Source of the DNA: Candidatus Krumholzibacteriota bacterium
GTDB lineage: Bacteria > Krumholzibacteriota > Krumholzibacteriia > Krumholzibacteriales > Krumholzibacteriaceae
NCBI GenBank assembly: GCA_016932415.1
Contig: JAFGCX010000018.1
Span: forward strand, 1 to 64,000
Direction of reading: 5' to 3'
Length of the DNA: 64,000 nucleotides
Made by a program: the position numbers and the translations under genes. Each line of letters opens with the position of its first letter. Within the stretch, counting starts at the first letter, position 1. Below, in pieces: positions 9,529 through 18,838 of this stretch. The notes below the pieces were generated by a model. The model was not told the origin of the DNA. It made no database searches and saw only the letters and a list, made by a program, of their open reading frames with translations.

Positions 9529-9918
9529 TTGCAAAATGGATTTCAGACAGTTTCGTGGAAATCGAAGGGAAAACGGAGATTGTCAAAACGAAACAAGGAA
9601 GAAAAACCCGATAGAATAGAATATTACTACGACAGAACCATACCGCCGGAGCATAAGCCCTGGTTTAAGGATGTTATTAGAAGGATGATCCAGGATCTCT
9701 TGAGTAATGACATGCATATGGGTACGATGTGGGGTATGTTGAATAAAAATATCGATAGGTATAATTTTTACCCTAGAGGTGATTTGATAGCGTTTGGTGT
9801 CAGCGCAAAAAATGCGTCCAATATGCTGGTTCAGGTTGTTGCTGATGGGCAGTGTTTTGTGATTATATTTTCAGATAAGTATATTGCAGATGTGTTGAAT
9901 GGAAAAGAACAGAATTAG
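9529..9918 (+). CDS. Small hypothetical protein
   Basis: The 129-residue frame starts with TTG at 9529 and has no clear Shine-Dalgarno; the frame is open a further 17 codons upstream without ATG/GTG/TTG. The N-terminal third is basic (KSKGKRRLSKRNKEEK). The remainder is mixed helix/strand with PPEHKPWFKDVIRRM and FVIIFSDKYI, and there is no signal peptide, membrane segment or family motif that I recognise. It lies between two divergently oriented caspase genes, so a cytosolic accessory or regulatory role is possible but unsupported. A shorter product from an internal ATG cannot be ruled out. Confidence 0.5.
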   Translation: MQNGFQTVSWKSKGKRRLSKRNKEEKPDRIEYYYDRTIPPEHKPWFKDVIRRMIQDLLSNDMHMGTMWGMLNKNIDRYNFYPRGDLIAFGVSAKNASNMLVQVVADGQCFVIIFSDKYIADVLNGKEQN

Positions 9919-9969
9919 CTCCTTCTTAAAATCGAAAATATTGAAACAAATCAGTCAATTTATATTAAA

Positions 9970-9998
9970 TTGACGAAAATAAAAATTAGCCATACAAT
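9970..9998 (+). promoter_or_regulatory. Promoter for caspase 2
   Basis: TTGACG (9970-9975), a 17-base spacer and TACAAT (9993-9998) lie 52 bases before the caspase 2 start codon. The -10 is the same as that of the promoter at 3977. This suggests that caspase 2 is transcribed independently of the small gene before it. Confidence 0.6.
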
Positions 9999-10050
9999 GA
10001 GCGTCTCAAAGTGGATTTAATATTCCAAAAAACAGTTGGGGGATGGATCG

Positions 10051-12738
10051 ATGAAAATAATATCGAAAATGGTTATGATAGTTATCACCATTGGACTTTG
10101 GTCAACTTCCACCAGTGCCAAGGGAGCAGGCAAGGCAGTCGAATTTAATAAATCAAGCGAATTCATAAGTATTCAATCTGGAGCTTTGACTGCCAGTCAG
10201 GATCGATTTACCATTTGCGTATATCTAAAACCAGAAAAACAATCAGGCGGGACTTTTGGGCCAACGGTAATTTCAAATACCGACAACAAAGGATATGCAC
10301 TAAGAATAAATAATGGGTTCGTTTTTGCAGACCTGAGAGTGAAAAAGAAAAATAAGTTATTGTTCGAAGGAGCGTACGTTCGCTCGCGACGATGGTCGCA
10401 CGTTGCTGTTACTTATGATGGGTCTGCAGTGAGGGTATACGTTGACGGAGAATATAAAGGGGAAATGGCAGCTTCAGGAACAATTGTTGGTAGGGCGGGA
10501 TGCACATTCATAGGCAGTGAACCTACAGGCTGCAAAAACGCGGGCGGAAATTACGGGTTTAATGGACAAATTGATGAATTATCAATCTGGAAGCGCTCAC
10601 TTTCAGGAGATGAAATAAAATCGATTATGCAAAGAGAACTGAAAGGCAACGAGGCAGGACTGATTGCTTATTACAATTTCAATAGTATTGGACCAGGGGG
10701 AACGATCGAGGATATTAGTGGAAACGGAAACGATGGGACAATTCATGGTGCTCATCTGGTGTCGTCAGGTGCACCGGTTAAAGATCCCTATCCTATCAAG
10801 CTTGTTTTATCCACCATGCCTCAAAATCCAAAGTTAAAAGCTGGTCAGACAATTCAAGTATCGGTGAGAGCAATGAATGCCGGTCAAGGCATCGCGGAAA
10901 ATGTCAGGATATCCTTTAAATGCGACAATCCCAATGTGGTGCTTGGCGATGCAAGGACAATCAAAAGCATTCAACCAGGTGTTGTGGAAAAGGTCGATTA
11001 TGTTATATCAGGGACTGAACAGCTAGAAAGAGGAGTTGCTTCCTTGATGATTGAGGCCATCGCCGGGGGTAAAACTTCAGCCGAAACATCTATTAACTTA
11101 GACACAGAAGCCCATTATAGTCAGCCTGTCTTTCCGGCAGATCTTTACATTGAGGATGTGATGTTTGTCGAACCTTCTGGGAATAATGCTTTGGATGGTT
11201 ATGAAAAGGGTGAAATACGATTTCGACTGATCAACAATGGCCGCGGAGTTGCTCAAAACATCAAAATATCATTGTCTTCATTGAGTTCTGCAGAGAACCT
11301 TTCTTATGAATCGTTAAAAACGGTGGATTCTATCAAACCAAAAGAATCCAAGGAAATCAGTTTTTTAGTGACCGCCTCAGGTAGAGTAATTACCGATTCA
11401 AGGGTTTTCAGGATACAGGTAGTGGAAGAATTTGGGTTTGACGCGGATCCGGCCCGGATTAGTTTTGAAACAAGGACTTTTAATCCTCCAGACCTCCGAA
11501 TTGAAAAAGTTGCCATAAACGATTCTGATAACGAGAGTACGGGCTCCTACGGAAACGGCAATTCAATCATCGAGCCGAATGAGAGCGTTGTTGTTACCGC
11601 ATTCGTTCAGAACTTTGGCTCCGGTGAGGCTGAAAATGTAAAGGTTTCCATACGAGCAGGGGAGCAGGACCGTAATTTTACATGCCCGGACAACGGCAAT
11701 GTAACGGTTCTCGGTGATATCGCCCCAGGTGATTATAAATCGGTTAATTTCTATTTTTATACCAACAGGAGATTTACCAAAGAAGACATCCCAGTAAAAA
11801 TCGAGATCACTGAGTCAAAAGGAGACTATGGAAAAACAATTGATCTGGGTTTGAAAATGAACATTCGCACTCCGAATATAGTCGAAACCAGAGTGGCATC
11901 AATAGACCTGCCAAAACCGGAGTTTAAAAAGATTGCTGAAGTATCAAAATCCGACATCGATGATCCTCCTCTCACATCAAAAACAAGACGCCAAAATGGA
12001 CTGGCTATAATCATCGGCATCGAAAATTATAAATACGCTCCAAAAGTTACGTATGCCGAAAGGGATGCCGGAGCGTTTTATAATTATACCGAGAAGGTAT
12101 TGGGGATTCCGGATCGAAACATTTACTATCTCATGAATGATGGGGCAACTTCCGGAGAATTCGAAAAAATATTTGACAGGGAAGGGTGGATTGCCAAACG
12201 CTCGACCGTCGATACTGAAATCTTTATCTATTATTGTGGTCATGGCGCTCCAAGCATAAAAGAGGGGACTCCTTACTTGATTCCGTACGATATAGACCCC
12301 AATTACGCAACCACAGGATTTGCGTTGAGTAAAATGTACGAAACCCTGAACAGCATTAAATCCAAAGCGGTAGTAGTATTTTTAGATGCCTGCTTCAGCG
12401 GTCAAAATCGTGAAAGTGAAATGCTGCTGGCAGACGCCAGGCCGGCATTCATCAAAGTAGAGCGGCCTGAAACTTTTGGTGACATAACTGTTATGTCAGC
12501 GGCCAGCGGTGTAGAGATCAGCAGCGGGGACCCTGATAAAAGACATGGGATTTTTACCTACTTTCTTTTGAAAGGTCTTCAGGGGCCTGCGGATTTGAAC
12601 AGGGACAATAAGATAACCGTCAGTGAGATTTTTAGTTATATCAAACCGAACGTTCAGAAAATAGCCGGTCAGCTGGATCGGGAACAAACACCTGTTCTGA
12701 TATCTGACGAAATGGATTATCTGTTGGTTGAATATTGA
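10051..12738 (+). CDS. Exported caspase-family protease 2 (LamG-like, CARDB repeats, C14)
   Basis: The 895-residue protein has a signal peptide (MKIISKMVMIVITIGLW...). Residues of about 30-240 form a concanavalin/LamG-like module (motifs WSHVAVTYDGS, VYVDGEYKG, IDELSIWKRSLS) of the type that binds sugars or proteins. Three CARDB/Ig-like repeats follow (about 250-610). The C14 domain begins at LAIIIGIENY (about 651), with YYCGHGAP (His about 731) and FLDACFSGQ (Cys about 781). A basic KTRRQNG linker just before it could be a maturation site. The ATG at 10051 follows GGGGGATGG; the longer TTG start at 10036 would place the ribosome site inside the gene. The protein is strikingly similar to caspase 4 in its CARDB region (EPSGNNALDGYE is shared). 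Confidence 0.9.
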   Translation: MKIISKMVMIVITIGLWSTSTSAKGAGKAVEFNKSSEFISIQSGALTASQDRFTICVYLKPEKQSGGTFGPTVISNTDNKGYALRINNGFVFADLRVKKKNKLLFEGAYVRSRRWSHVAVTYDGSAVRVYVDGEYKGEMAASGTIVGRAGCTFIGSEPTGCKNAGGNYGFNGQIDELSIWKRSLSGDEIKSIMQRELKGNEAGLIAYYNFNSIGPGGTIEDISGNGNDGTIHGAHLVSSGAPVKDPYPIKLVLSTMPQNPKLKAGQTIQVSVRAMNAGQGIAENVRISFKCDNPNVVLGDARTIKSIQPGVVEKVDYVISGTEQLERGVASLMIEAIAGGKTSAETSINLDTEAHYSQPVFPADLYIEDVMFVEPSGNNALDGYEKGEIRFRLINNGRGVAQNIKISLSSLSSAENLSYESLKTVDSIKPKESKEISFLVTASGRVITDSRVFRIQVVEEFGFDADPARISFETRTFNPPDLRIEKVAINDSDNESTGSYGNGNSIIEPNESVVVTAFVQNFGSGEAENVKVSIRAGEQDRNFTCPDNGNVTVLGDIAPGDYKSVNFYFYTNRRFTKEDIPVKIEITESKGDYGKTIDLGLKMNIRTPNIVETRVASIDLPKPEFKKIAEVSKSDIDDPPLTSKTRRQNGLAIIIGIENYKYAPKVTYAERDAGAFYNYTEKVLGIPDRNIYYLMNDGATSGEFEKIFDREGWIAKRSTVDTEIFIYYCGHGAPSIKEGTPYLIPYDIDPNYATTGFALSKMYETLNSIKSKAVVVFLDACFSGQNRESEMLLADARPAFIKVERPETFGDITVMSAASGVEISSGDPDKRHGIFTYFLLKGLQGPADLNRDNKITVSEIFSYIKPNVQKIAGQLDREQTPVLISDEMDYLLVEY

Positions 12739-13007
12739 AAGGATGTCCATCAATCGCCCACATTGTAGGATATATAACGTCGTTCTCCAATATAAGTCAA
12801 AGATATTATTACTTATTTATGTAAGAAATCGATTCTGAATAGCTATTATATCCTCCTGTCAATTCCCGGTCTCTTTATCCGCAATGTAATATTTAGTTGA
12901 CTAAAAACGGAATATCGTATAGTGTTGATTCGTTTTCAAAGACATTCTATTTAAGGTGCCAGTTCCTGTGTGATATTAAAATATTTACCAGTAAGGAGGC
13001 AGGTTAA
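12739..13007 (+). promoter_or_regulatory. Spacer with weak candidate promoter for the envelope gene series
   Basis: The 269-base gap after caspase 2 contains TTGACT (12897-12902) and TATAGT (12918-12923), with a short 15-base spacer. The pairing is suboptimal in AT-rich DNA, so it is only a candidate. No terminator hairpin is evident after caspase 2, so read-through into the following genes is possible. Confidence 0.3.
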
Positions 13008-14276
13008 ATGAGATTGTTGCCCATCTCGATTTTTCTGTTTAGTTTCGTGTTTTACTCCTCCGCATATTCCCAGGAAGCCGGTTATAAATACACAAGACCG
13101 GAATTGGCGATTTGCATAAAAACGAATAATGTTGAGTTCAAGGATTCTCTAGCAAGGGAGTTAAAGTCAAATCTCGCTTCCCGTTACTCATTGGTTTTTG
13201 TAGACGAATGTCTGTTGGAAAAAAAATGTGTCAAAGTTACAGAAATGAAAATAAAACATGAAGTCAATGCTTCGAATCAACACGTATGGCAAGTAGAGGC
13301 AAAGGTCCATGTTTCAGGAGCCGATGAGATCTCCAATCCTCATTTTTCAATCAGTGAAACATCGAATAAATATAATAATGATAATTCGTACGCCGAAATT
13401 GTTACAAAAACTGTTGAGCAAATTGCGAAGATTTGCAGGTTCGCGCTTCCGGTTAAAGCAAATGTTATCGATTTAGATAATGACATCGTATACCTGGACC
13501 GGGGCCAGAAGAGTGGTATTGAGCCAGGGACATACTGTGACATACTGGATTTTAATGGGGAAAAAACGGCAGTAATTAAGATCGACAAAATTGCCGAAGA
13601 TCACGCTACAGGCAAAATAGTCAAAGGGAAAAGCTCTGTAAATATAGGATATACTGCCGAAACCAGGCAGTTTATAGATAAATATGGATTTGTCCTCGAG
13701 TACATGAGGATACCTGTTGATGTCAAAGAGGGAAGCGTATATGAAGCGCAGACTGGAGATGAGATCAGTAAGATAGATCATGCCCAGGCATTGATGCTAT
13801 CTACTATGTGGCAGTATTCTCTCCAAGGGAACCGAATAAAATTTGGTGGCGGATTATTAAGTTTAGGGGATATGAAAACATGGATCTTTGATGTTTCCGC
13901 ATCGCAAGCTCACTTTTTACTTTTTGATAGGATGTCAGTATTTCTTGAAGCAGGTGGTGGAGTTTTCAAGATACCCGCTCAAAAGTATGCTCGTCCTGCC
14001 GGTGATTATGATGATGATTTTAATGATCAGGGAACATCTAACAATAATTATCAATGGTATTTCCGCGCTGAACCAGGAATAAGTCTGTTTTTTAATGAGA
14101 TGTATTCGATATCGCTGTTCGGCGGATATTTTTACACAGGTGATGGATCAGATTGGTCAATTGGTAAAGAGCGCGTTGAACTCAACTCGGAATGGGTAAA
14201 ATATGATTCATTCAAGGTAAGTGGATTTCATTTTGGTGTCATGTTTTCCATATTCGGGACGGGGTATGAAAAATAG
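13008..14276 (+). CDS. FlgT_C-like protein with predicted outer-membrane barrel, paralog A
   Basis: The 422-residue protein has a signal peptide (cleavage near YSQEAG). Residues of about 25-145 are an alpha/beta domain reminiscent of the TolB-N/CsgG-like middle part of FlgT. Residues of about 150-225 (ANVIDLDNDIVYLDRG, GIEPGTYCDIL) look like the FlgT C-terminal domain. The last 190 residues alternate hydrophobic and polar positions with many aromatic and Gly residues (GGYFYTGDG, GFHFGVMFSIFG), as in outer-membrane beta-barrels. It is a clear paralog of the gene at 21920. AAGGAGG precedes the ATG. It lies directly after caspase 2 and opens the rightward gene series. FlgT assembles flagellar rings in Vibrio, but no flagellar gene is present here. 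Confidence 0.7.
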   Translation: MRLLPISIFLFSFVFYSSAYSQEAGYKYTRPELAICIKTNNVEFKDSLARELKSNLASRYSLVFVDECLLEKKCVKVTEMKIKHEVNASNQHVWQVEAKVHVSGADEISNPHFSISETSNKYNNDNSYAEIVTKTVEQIAKICRFALPVKANVIDLDNDIVYLDRGQKSGIEPGTYCDILDFNGEKTAVIKIDKIAEDHATGKIVKGKSSVNIGYTAETRQFIDKYGFVLEYMRIPVDVKEGSVYEAQTGDEISKIDHAQALMLSTMWQYSLQGNRIKFGGGLLSLGDMKTWIFDVSASQAHFLLFDRMSVFLEAGGGVFKIPAQKYARPAGDYDDDFNDQGTSNNNYQWYFRAEPGISLFFNEMYSISLFGGYFYTGDGSDWSIGKERVELNSEWVKYDSFKVSGFHFGVMFSIFGTGYEK

Positions 14277-14344
14277 TGGTAAGCGGGCATAACTAATTAA
14301 TTGATAAATAAATAGCTGCGCATCTTGTTGGTCTGGAGGATAAC

Positions 14345-15082
14345 ATGCTGGTAAAAAAAGGATTTAAAAATATTCCCGTAATGATCCCGTTCTTTTGGAT
14401 CTCCATTATGCTGTTTGTAATATTAAATTTTCCGGGAATTACCGTGGGGCAAATTTCCATAGAAAATGAGATCTCAGATCGTTCCCGGGACAACAGCTAC
14501 GTTTTGATAGCGGATAGTTGTCTTATGGCGGACGATTTCAATTGCGCCGTTGAGATGTTGAAAAAAGCTTCAAAAATAGAAAAAGAAGAAAGCGTCAGGG
14601 CCAACATCCAATGGCAGATCGCCGGCATATACGGTCTTCTGGCTAAGGACTATCCTGCCGCGGCGAGAGAGTATAAAAAATTCATTGATGATTATCCCGA
14701 TAATAAAATGGTAGAGCAGGCGAATTACATGCTAGGCAAACTATTTTTCAACCTCAGGGATCCGAAAAACTCAGCAGAATATCTCAGCAGGATTACTCCC
14801 GGAAGCCCCTATTACAAGGAAACAAGGCAATTGCTCGACTGGCTTGACGAGCACTGGAAGTACGAAATCTATAATAACGCAAAAAATATTATGATTGGGA
14901 TTTCCTTTCTGGAAATCCTGTTTGTAGTATCCTGGATTCTTCTCGGAAATATTCATCAATTGTCTGAAATAATAAGAAAACCGGGATTTATTGTGTTGTT
15001 TGTCCTCGTTCTGGTCTTTTTGGCGATAAAGCTTTATTTCAATTTTATGCTTTACGATCTGTTACAGGGTTTGACTCCTTAA
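14345..15082 (+). CDS. Membrane-anchored TPR protein
   Basis: The 245-residue protein has an N-terminal hydrophobic segment (about 12-34, signal or anchor), a periplasmic-looking TPR region of about 50-165 (LLAKDYPAAAREYKKFIDDYPD is one typical repeat split here by its turn), and two C-terminal membrane segments (about 181-200 and 213-235). GGAGG sits five bases before the ATG. Its stop codon overlaps the start of the SpoIID-type gene (TAATG), which indicates translational coupling. A scaffold or tether for the coupled cell-wall enzyme is a reasonable inference. No enzymatic motif is seen. Confidence 0.75.
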   Translation: MLVKKGFKNIPVMIPFFWISIMLFVILNFPGITVGQISIENEISDRSRDNSYVLIADSCLMADDFNCAVEMLKKASKIEKEESVRANIQWQIAGIYGLLAKDYPAAAREYKKFIDDYPDNKMVEQANYMLGKLFFNLRDPKNSAEYLSRITPGSPYYKETRQLLDWLDEHWKYEIYNNAKNIMIGISFLEILFVVSWILLGNIHQLSEIIRKPGFIVLFVLVLVFLAIKLYFNFMLYDLLQGLTP

Positions 15083-16626
15083 TGGATAATGAGTTGCATC
15101 AGAAGAAAACTATTTTTATAGTAACTGCGGTAATTTTGGTTGCCGGTTTTCAATCTTCATCGTCATCAACTACCTTGGCGGAGGCAGAAGCGTATTTCTC
15201 GCGGGGACGCTATCTGGAAGCTATTGACGCATATCTGACTATCAACAGGGAAACTGAAACCGGGTGTGATGAAGCGATCGAACAGGTCGCCGATTTATAT
15301 AATATATTCCTTGGAGATGAGAAATCGGCGGAGAAGTATTACAGGATATTGATCGATCAATTCAGCGACTCACAGTTCAGAGACGATGCTTTGTATAACC
15401 TTTCCCTTATAAAACTTAAGCAGGGTAGTTTAACCGATGGTAAAAACATCCTGAAGCGACTTTTACGGGAATACCCTTCCAGTCCCAGGGCGCCTAATGC
15501 CAGGTTTTTTCTTAAAAGGTTGGAGGGAGGTAGAAACCCAGCGGAGAGGGAAGCAGTGTCATTTGCGGATACTGAAGAAACTGTCAGGGTGTTGATCGTC
15601 GAAAAAGAAAGATATTTGAAGGTGTCTTCCAGCGGAAAACTCATAATAAAGGGGGAAGATAGTAAAAAAACGATTGCTGAAGTTCCTTCCGGCGCTTTGA
15701 TGGAATTATCCCTAACAGATAGAAATACGATAAGGCTGATGGACTCAGATCTGGGGGTTTCATCCATAATTTTAGTGTCCGAAAGCGAAAAGCCTGTTCA
15801 GTTCAAAAGGAAGGAATATATTGGAAATGTCAAAGTTACAGTAGAGAAAAACGGGTTGGCTATTATCAACCTGCTTCCGTTGGAAAAGTATCTCAAAGGA
15901 GTAGTCCCTTCGGAAATGCCAGCGTCATGGCCCGTAGAGGCCCTGGCGGCACAGGCTATCATCGCCAGGACGTATACTCTTTTTCAGATTTCCAAACGCA
16001 AAGGGTATTCATATGATGTATACTCCACGACGGGTTCACAGGTCTACGGCGGGGTTTCTTCTGAAAAGATGTCAAGCGATGAAGCAGTAGACGATACTCG
16101 AGGCATCATAGTATCCTATGAGGGAAAACCAGCTCTCACATATTACCATTCGAACAGCGGGGGATATGTTGAGGATGACAGAGATGTCTGGGGCACGGAT
16201 CTTCCTTATCTTTCAGGTTTCAAGGACGAGCACTCTATTACTGGCGAGCCGGTGGAATGGTCGTGCGAAATAACAGATAAGGAAATCGAAAAGAAGATGG
16301 GACTTAATGGCAGAATAAAGAATATCCGGACAAGCAACAGTTCGCCATCAGGAAGGATTAACGAGCTGGTGTTGGTAACTTGTGATAAAAACAGGAAGAT
16401 AGGCGGTAATCGTTTTCGATTGGCTATTGATCCGTTAAAAATAAAAAGTACTTTATTTGAATATAATCGGATAAAGAATGGTATCAGGATAGAAGGCCGC
16501 GGCTTCGGGCATGGAGTGGGATTGAGTCAATATGGCGCAAAAAATATGGCTGATAATGGTTTCGACTACAGGGAAATCCTGGGATTTTATTATCCAGGCA
16601 CATCATTGAAGCGGCTTTATTATTAA
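15082..16626 (+). CDS. TPR-SpoIID/LytB family peptidoglycan glycan-cleaving protein
   Basis: The 514-residue protein has a signal/anchor (about 10-27), TPR or YfgC-type repeats (about 35-155), then a SpoIID domain (about 170-510). Family motifs include LPLEKYLKGVVPSEMPASW, with Glu278 at the position of the catalytic Glu of SpoIID lytic transglycosylases, VEALAAQAIIARTYTLF, and GFGHGVGLSQYGA near the end. SpoIID cleaves peptide-free glycan strands made by an amidase, and the next gene is such an amidase. LytB of Bacillus has the same domain and is an amidase modifier, so both readings are open. The domain is widespread outside sporulating bacteria and does not imply spores. Start overlaps the previous stop by one base. 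Confidence 0.88.
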   Translation: MDNELHQKKTIFIVTAVILVAGFQSSSSSTTLAEAEAYFSRGRYLEAIDAYLTINRETETGCDEAIEQVADLYNIFLGDEKSAEKYYRILIDQFSDSQFRDDALYNLSLIKLKQGSLTDGKNILKRLLREYPSSPRAPNARFFLKRLEGGRNPAEREAVSFADTEETVRVLIVEKERYLKVSSSGKLIIKGEDSKKTIAEVPSGALMELSLTDRNTIRLMDSDLGVSSIILVSESEKPVQFKRKEYIGNVKVTVEKNGLAIINLLPLEKYLKGVVPSEMPASWPVEALAAQAIIARTYTLFQISKRKGYSYDVYSTTGSQVYGGVSSEKMSSDEAVDDTRGIIVSYEGKPALTYYHSNSGGYVEDDRDVWGTDLPYLSGFKDEHSITGEPVEWSCEITDKEIEKKMGLNGRIKNIRTSNSSPSGRINELVLVTCDKNRKIGGNRFRLAIDPLKIKSTLFEYNRIKNGIRIEGRGFGHGVGLSQYGAKNMADNGFDYREILGFYYPGTSLKRLYY

Positions 16627-16649
16627 ATACAGATCTACGGAGTGGTTTT

Positions 16650-17819
16650 ATGAAAACCGTGCGGAATTATTTATTGATATCAGTATTTTTGCTGGCAGCA
16701 GCTTTCAATTGTTATGCAGATACTCCTCTGACAAGAGTTATGCCTCTAAAGGTAGGAGAGGTGGACAAGCACACAGCAGTGCTTTTACCGACCGATAGCG
16801 AAACACAGACACATGTTATTCAGAAAGCCGGGATCTATTCGATATACTTCCGCAATGCTGTAATATTTCATGGAGGGGAGAAATACAGGATCGAAAGAGA
16901 TGGTTTCGAATCTGCGAATGTGAAGCAGATGAAACCTGGCGTTGTCGTAATGGAACTTATACATTCAGGGGATTATGAAATCACTGGCGGAAGCTATGAT
17001 TCAAAACGAGGCGGATATATTTTTTATACAAAAAAAGTCGATAAACCTCAAAAACCGGCAGAGAAGAGCATCCTTGAAATAGAAGCGGAAAGGGAAATAC
17101 GACAATACCGCGAAAAACTGGCAGGAAGAAAAGCGGGAAGCAGAATAAGGCGAGTAGTAATAGATCCGGGACATGGCGGGTTTGACCCAGGAGCTGTGGG
17201 TAAAGGGGGATTGAAGGAAAAAGATGTAGTTCTCGACATAGCAAAAAGGGTAAACAGGATCATTAACGATGAAACGACGATTCAATCCTTTTTGACCAGA
17301 AGAGACGATTATTATATACCGCTATCGTCACGTACGGTGATAGCGAATAAATACCGGGCGGACCTTTTTGTAAGCATACACGCTAATGCCAGTGAAAACA
17401 GAAGTGCCAGGGGATTCGAAGTTTATTACTGTTCAGAAAAAGCATCATCAAAGGAAGCTTCGGAGGTCGCCAGGAGAGAGAATATTTCTTTCGAAGAGGA
17501 GAGTTATTCCAGAGCCGAATCCGGGATGGTGAATATAGAGGAAATAGTATTCAAAGCTGGCAGGGGAAAACTCTGGGAAGACAGCAGGTATACATGCGAT
17601 AGAATGATCTCCCTTTTCCCTTCTGATGTTGGCGTAAAAGTCAGAGGATCGCAGTCTGCCAACTTTTTTGTTCTAAGGAAGGCAAAGATGCCGTCAGTGC
17701 TTGTTGAGGTCGCGTTTATAAGCAATTACGAAGAAGAAGAGTTTCTGGGGAAGGAAAAATCCCGGGAAAAAATGGCGAGAGAAATCGCAAAAATACTGAA
17801 AAATCTCAGTTTGGATTAA
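16650..17819 (+). CDS. N-acetylmuramoyl-L-alanine amidase (Amidase_3)
   Basis: The 389-residue exported protein (signal peptide ending in NCYA) has an N-terminal beta-rich region (about 25-140), a basic linker, and an Amidase_3 catalytic domain from about 165. Zinc ligands are recognisable: IDPGHGG (His175), KEKDV (Glu190) and SIHAN (His244). The catalytic Glu is in VLVEVAFISN near 355. It would cut the amide between MurNAc and L-Ala, giving denuded glycan, the substrate of SpoIID-type enzymes. It follows the SpoIID-like gene by 23 bases with GGAG before the ATG. Such pairs are known from spoIIP/spoIID and lytC/lytB. It acts in the periplasm. Confidence 0.92.
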   Translation: MKTVRNYLLISVFLLAAAFNCYADTPLTRVMPLKVGEVDKHTAVLLPTDSETQTHVIQKAGIYSIYFRNAVIFHGGEKYRIERDGFESANVKQMKPGVVVMELIHSGDYEITGGSYDSKRGGYIFYTKKVDKPQKPAEKSILEIEAEREIRQYREKLAGRKAGSRIRRVVIDPGHGGFDPGAVGKGGLKEKDVVLDIAKRVNRIINDETTIQSFLTRRDDYYIPLSSRTVIANKYRADLFVSIHANASENRSARGFEVYYCSEKASSKEASEVARRENISFEEESYSRAESGMVNIEEIVFKAGRGKLWEDSRYTCDRMISLFPSDVGVKVRGSQSANFFVLRKAKMPSVLVEVAFISNYEEEEFLGKEKSREKMAREIAKILKNLSLD

Positions 17820-17859
17820 GTTGTCGATATTTATGTTTGTCCCGGGGGTATTCGAGTTG

Positions 17860-18738
17860 ATGAACATCTTGAATTTATCGATTAAAAGCAATTCCAGAAA
17901 AATAGCTGTAGCCATAGTAATCTCTTTAAGCCTGGCCTCATCGTTCAGTATCGTTGGAGCTCAGTCGTTGAATGATCTTCTCGTTCAGGGGAACAGCTAT
18001 CATTTCAACGGTAATTTTTCAAAAGCGGAGGAAGTATTCGAGAATATCCTGAAGCTTGAACCCGGCAATATCTATGCGATGAACCAGCTGGGAGTAATCT
18101 ATCTCAAGCAGAATAAAAATGATGAGGCGATGAGGATATTTTCGCAGGTACAGACAAGAGATCCGGAAGATTGTTTCAGCAGGTTATGGAAAGGGATACT
18201 TAATCTGGAGAAAGGTGATCTTTCCTCTGCTGAGAGCCAATTCGATAGTATTCTGAAACTTGATCCTTCTGACGCCAACGCCCATTATTTTCTGGGCGCT
18301 ATATACCAATTCCGTCATCAATACGAGAAGTCGATAGATGAACTTGAGAGATCTAGGGAGTTGAATTCAAGCGAAGCAACTACACACTTCCGTCTGGCAG
18401 AGTCTTATCACAGTATGGGGCTTTTTAAAAATGCAATCCTTGAATACCGGAGGACTCTGGAGATAGACCCCGACTATACCGGGGCCTATGACGGACTGGG
18501 GTGGATAAGTCTGAATCTTGGTAATACCGATGAAGCGATAGGTTTTTGGAAGGAGATGTTGAGAGTCAATCGGGGCAATATAGGTGCGATTTATAATATT
18601 GCCTGGGCATACAACGATCTCGCCTGGAAGGAACTGGAAAAATGTTCAAAGAATAAGGCACTTCATTACTGGAAGGAGGTGCTCAAATACGACCCCGGAA
18701 ATAAGGAAGCAAAGCATAATGTTGCTAAATATAAATAA
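17860..18738 (+). CDS. Exported TPR repeat protein
   Basis: A signal peptide (MNILNLSIKSNSRKIAVAIV...VGAQS) is followed by about seven tetratricopeptide repeats, with classical ones such as AIYQFRHQYEKSIDELERS and GWISLNLGNTDEAIGFW. There is no other domain. The ATG at 17860 is preferred because it follows GGGGG with good spacing and yields a clean signal peptide; an ATG at 17833 and a TTG at 17821 are alternatives. It lies 40 bases after the amidase in the same direction and is probably a periplasmic scaffold of the same unit. Confidence 0.8.
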   Translation: MNILNLSIKSNSRKIAVAIVISLSLASSFSIVGAQSLNDLLVQGNSYHFNGNFSKAEEVFENILKLEPGNIYAMNQLGVIYLKQNKNDEAMRIFSQVQTRDPEDCFSRLWKGILNLEKGDLSSAESQFDSILKLDPSDANAHYFLGAIYQFRHQYEKSIDELERSRELNSSEATTHFRLAESYHSMGLFKNAILEYRRTLEIDPDYTGAYDGLGWISLNLGNTDEAIGFWKEMLRVNRGNIGAIYNIAWAYNDLAWKELEKCSKNKALHYWKEVLKYDPGNKEAKHNVAKYK

Positions 18739-18838
18739 CATATCAGGTTATGCTAAAAACATGGACTGCGCAGTAAATGCGTGTTATATGATTTCAAATG
18801 CGGCTGTAGATAATAAACTTTAACAAAGGAGTCGGGTG

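Noticed and set aside
15082-16626. Evidence of sporulation from the SpoIID domain
   Set aside because: SpoIID/LytB domains are widespread in non-sporulating bacteria, and no other spo gene is present.
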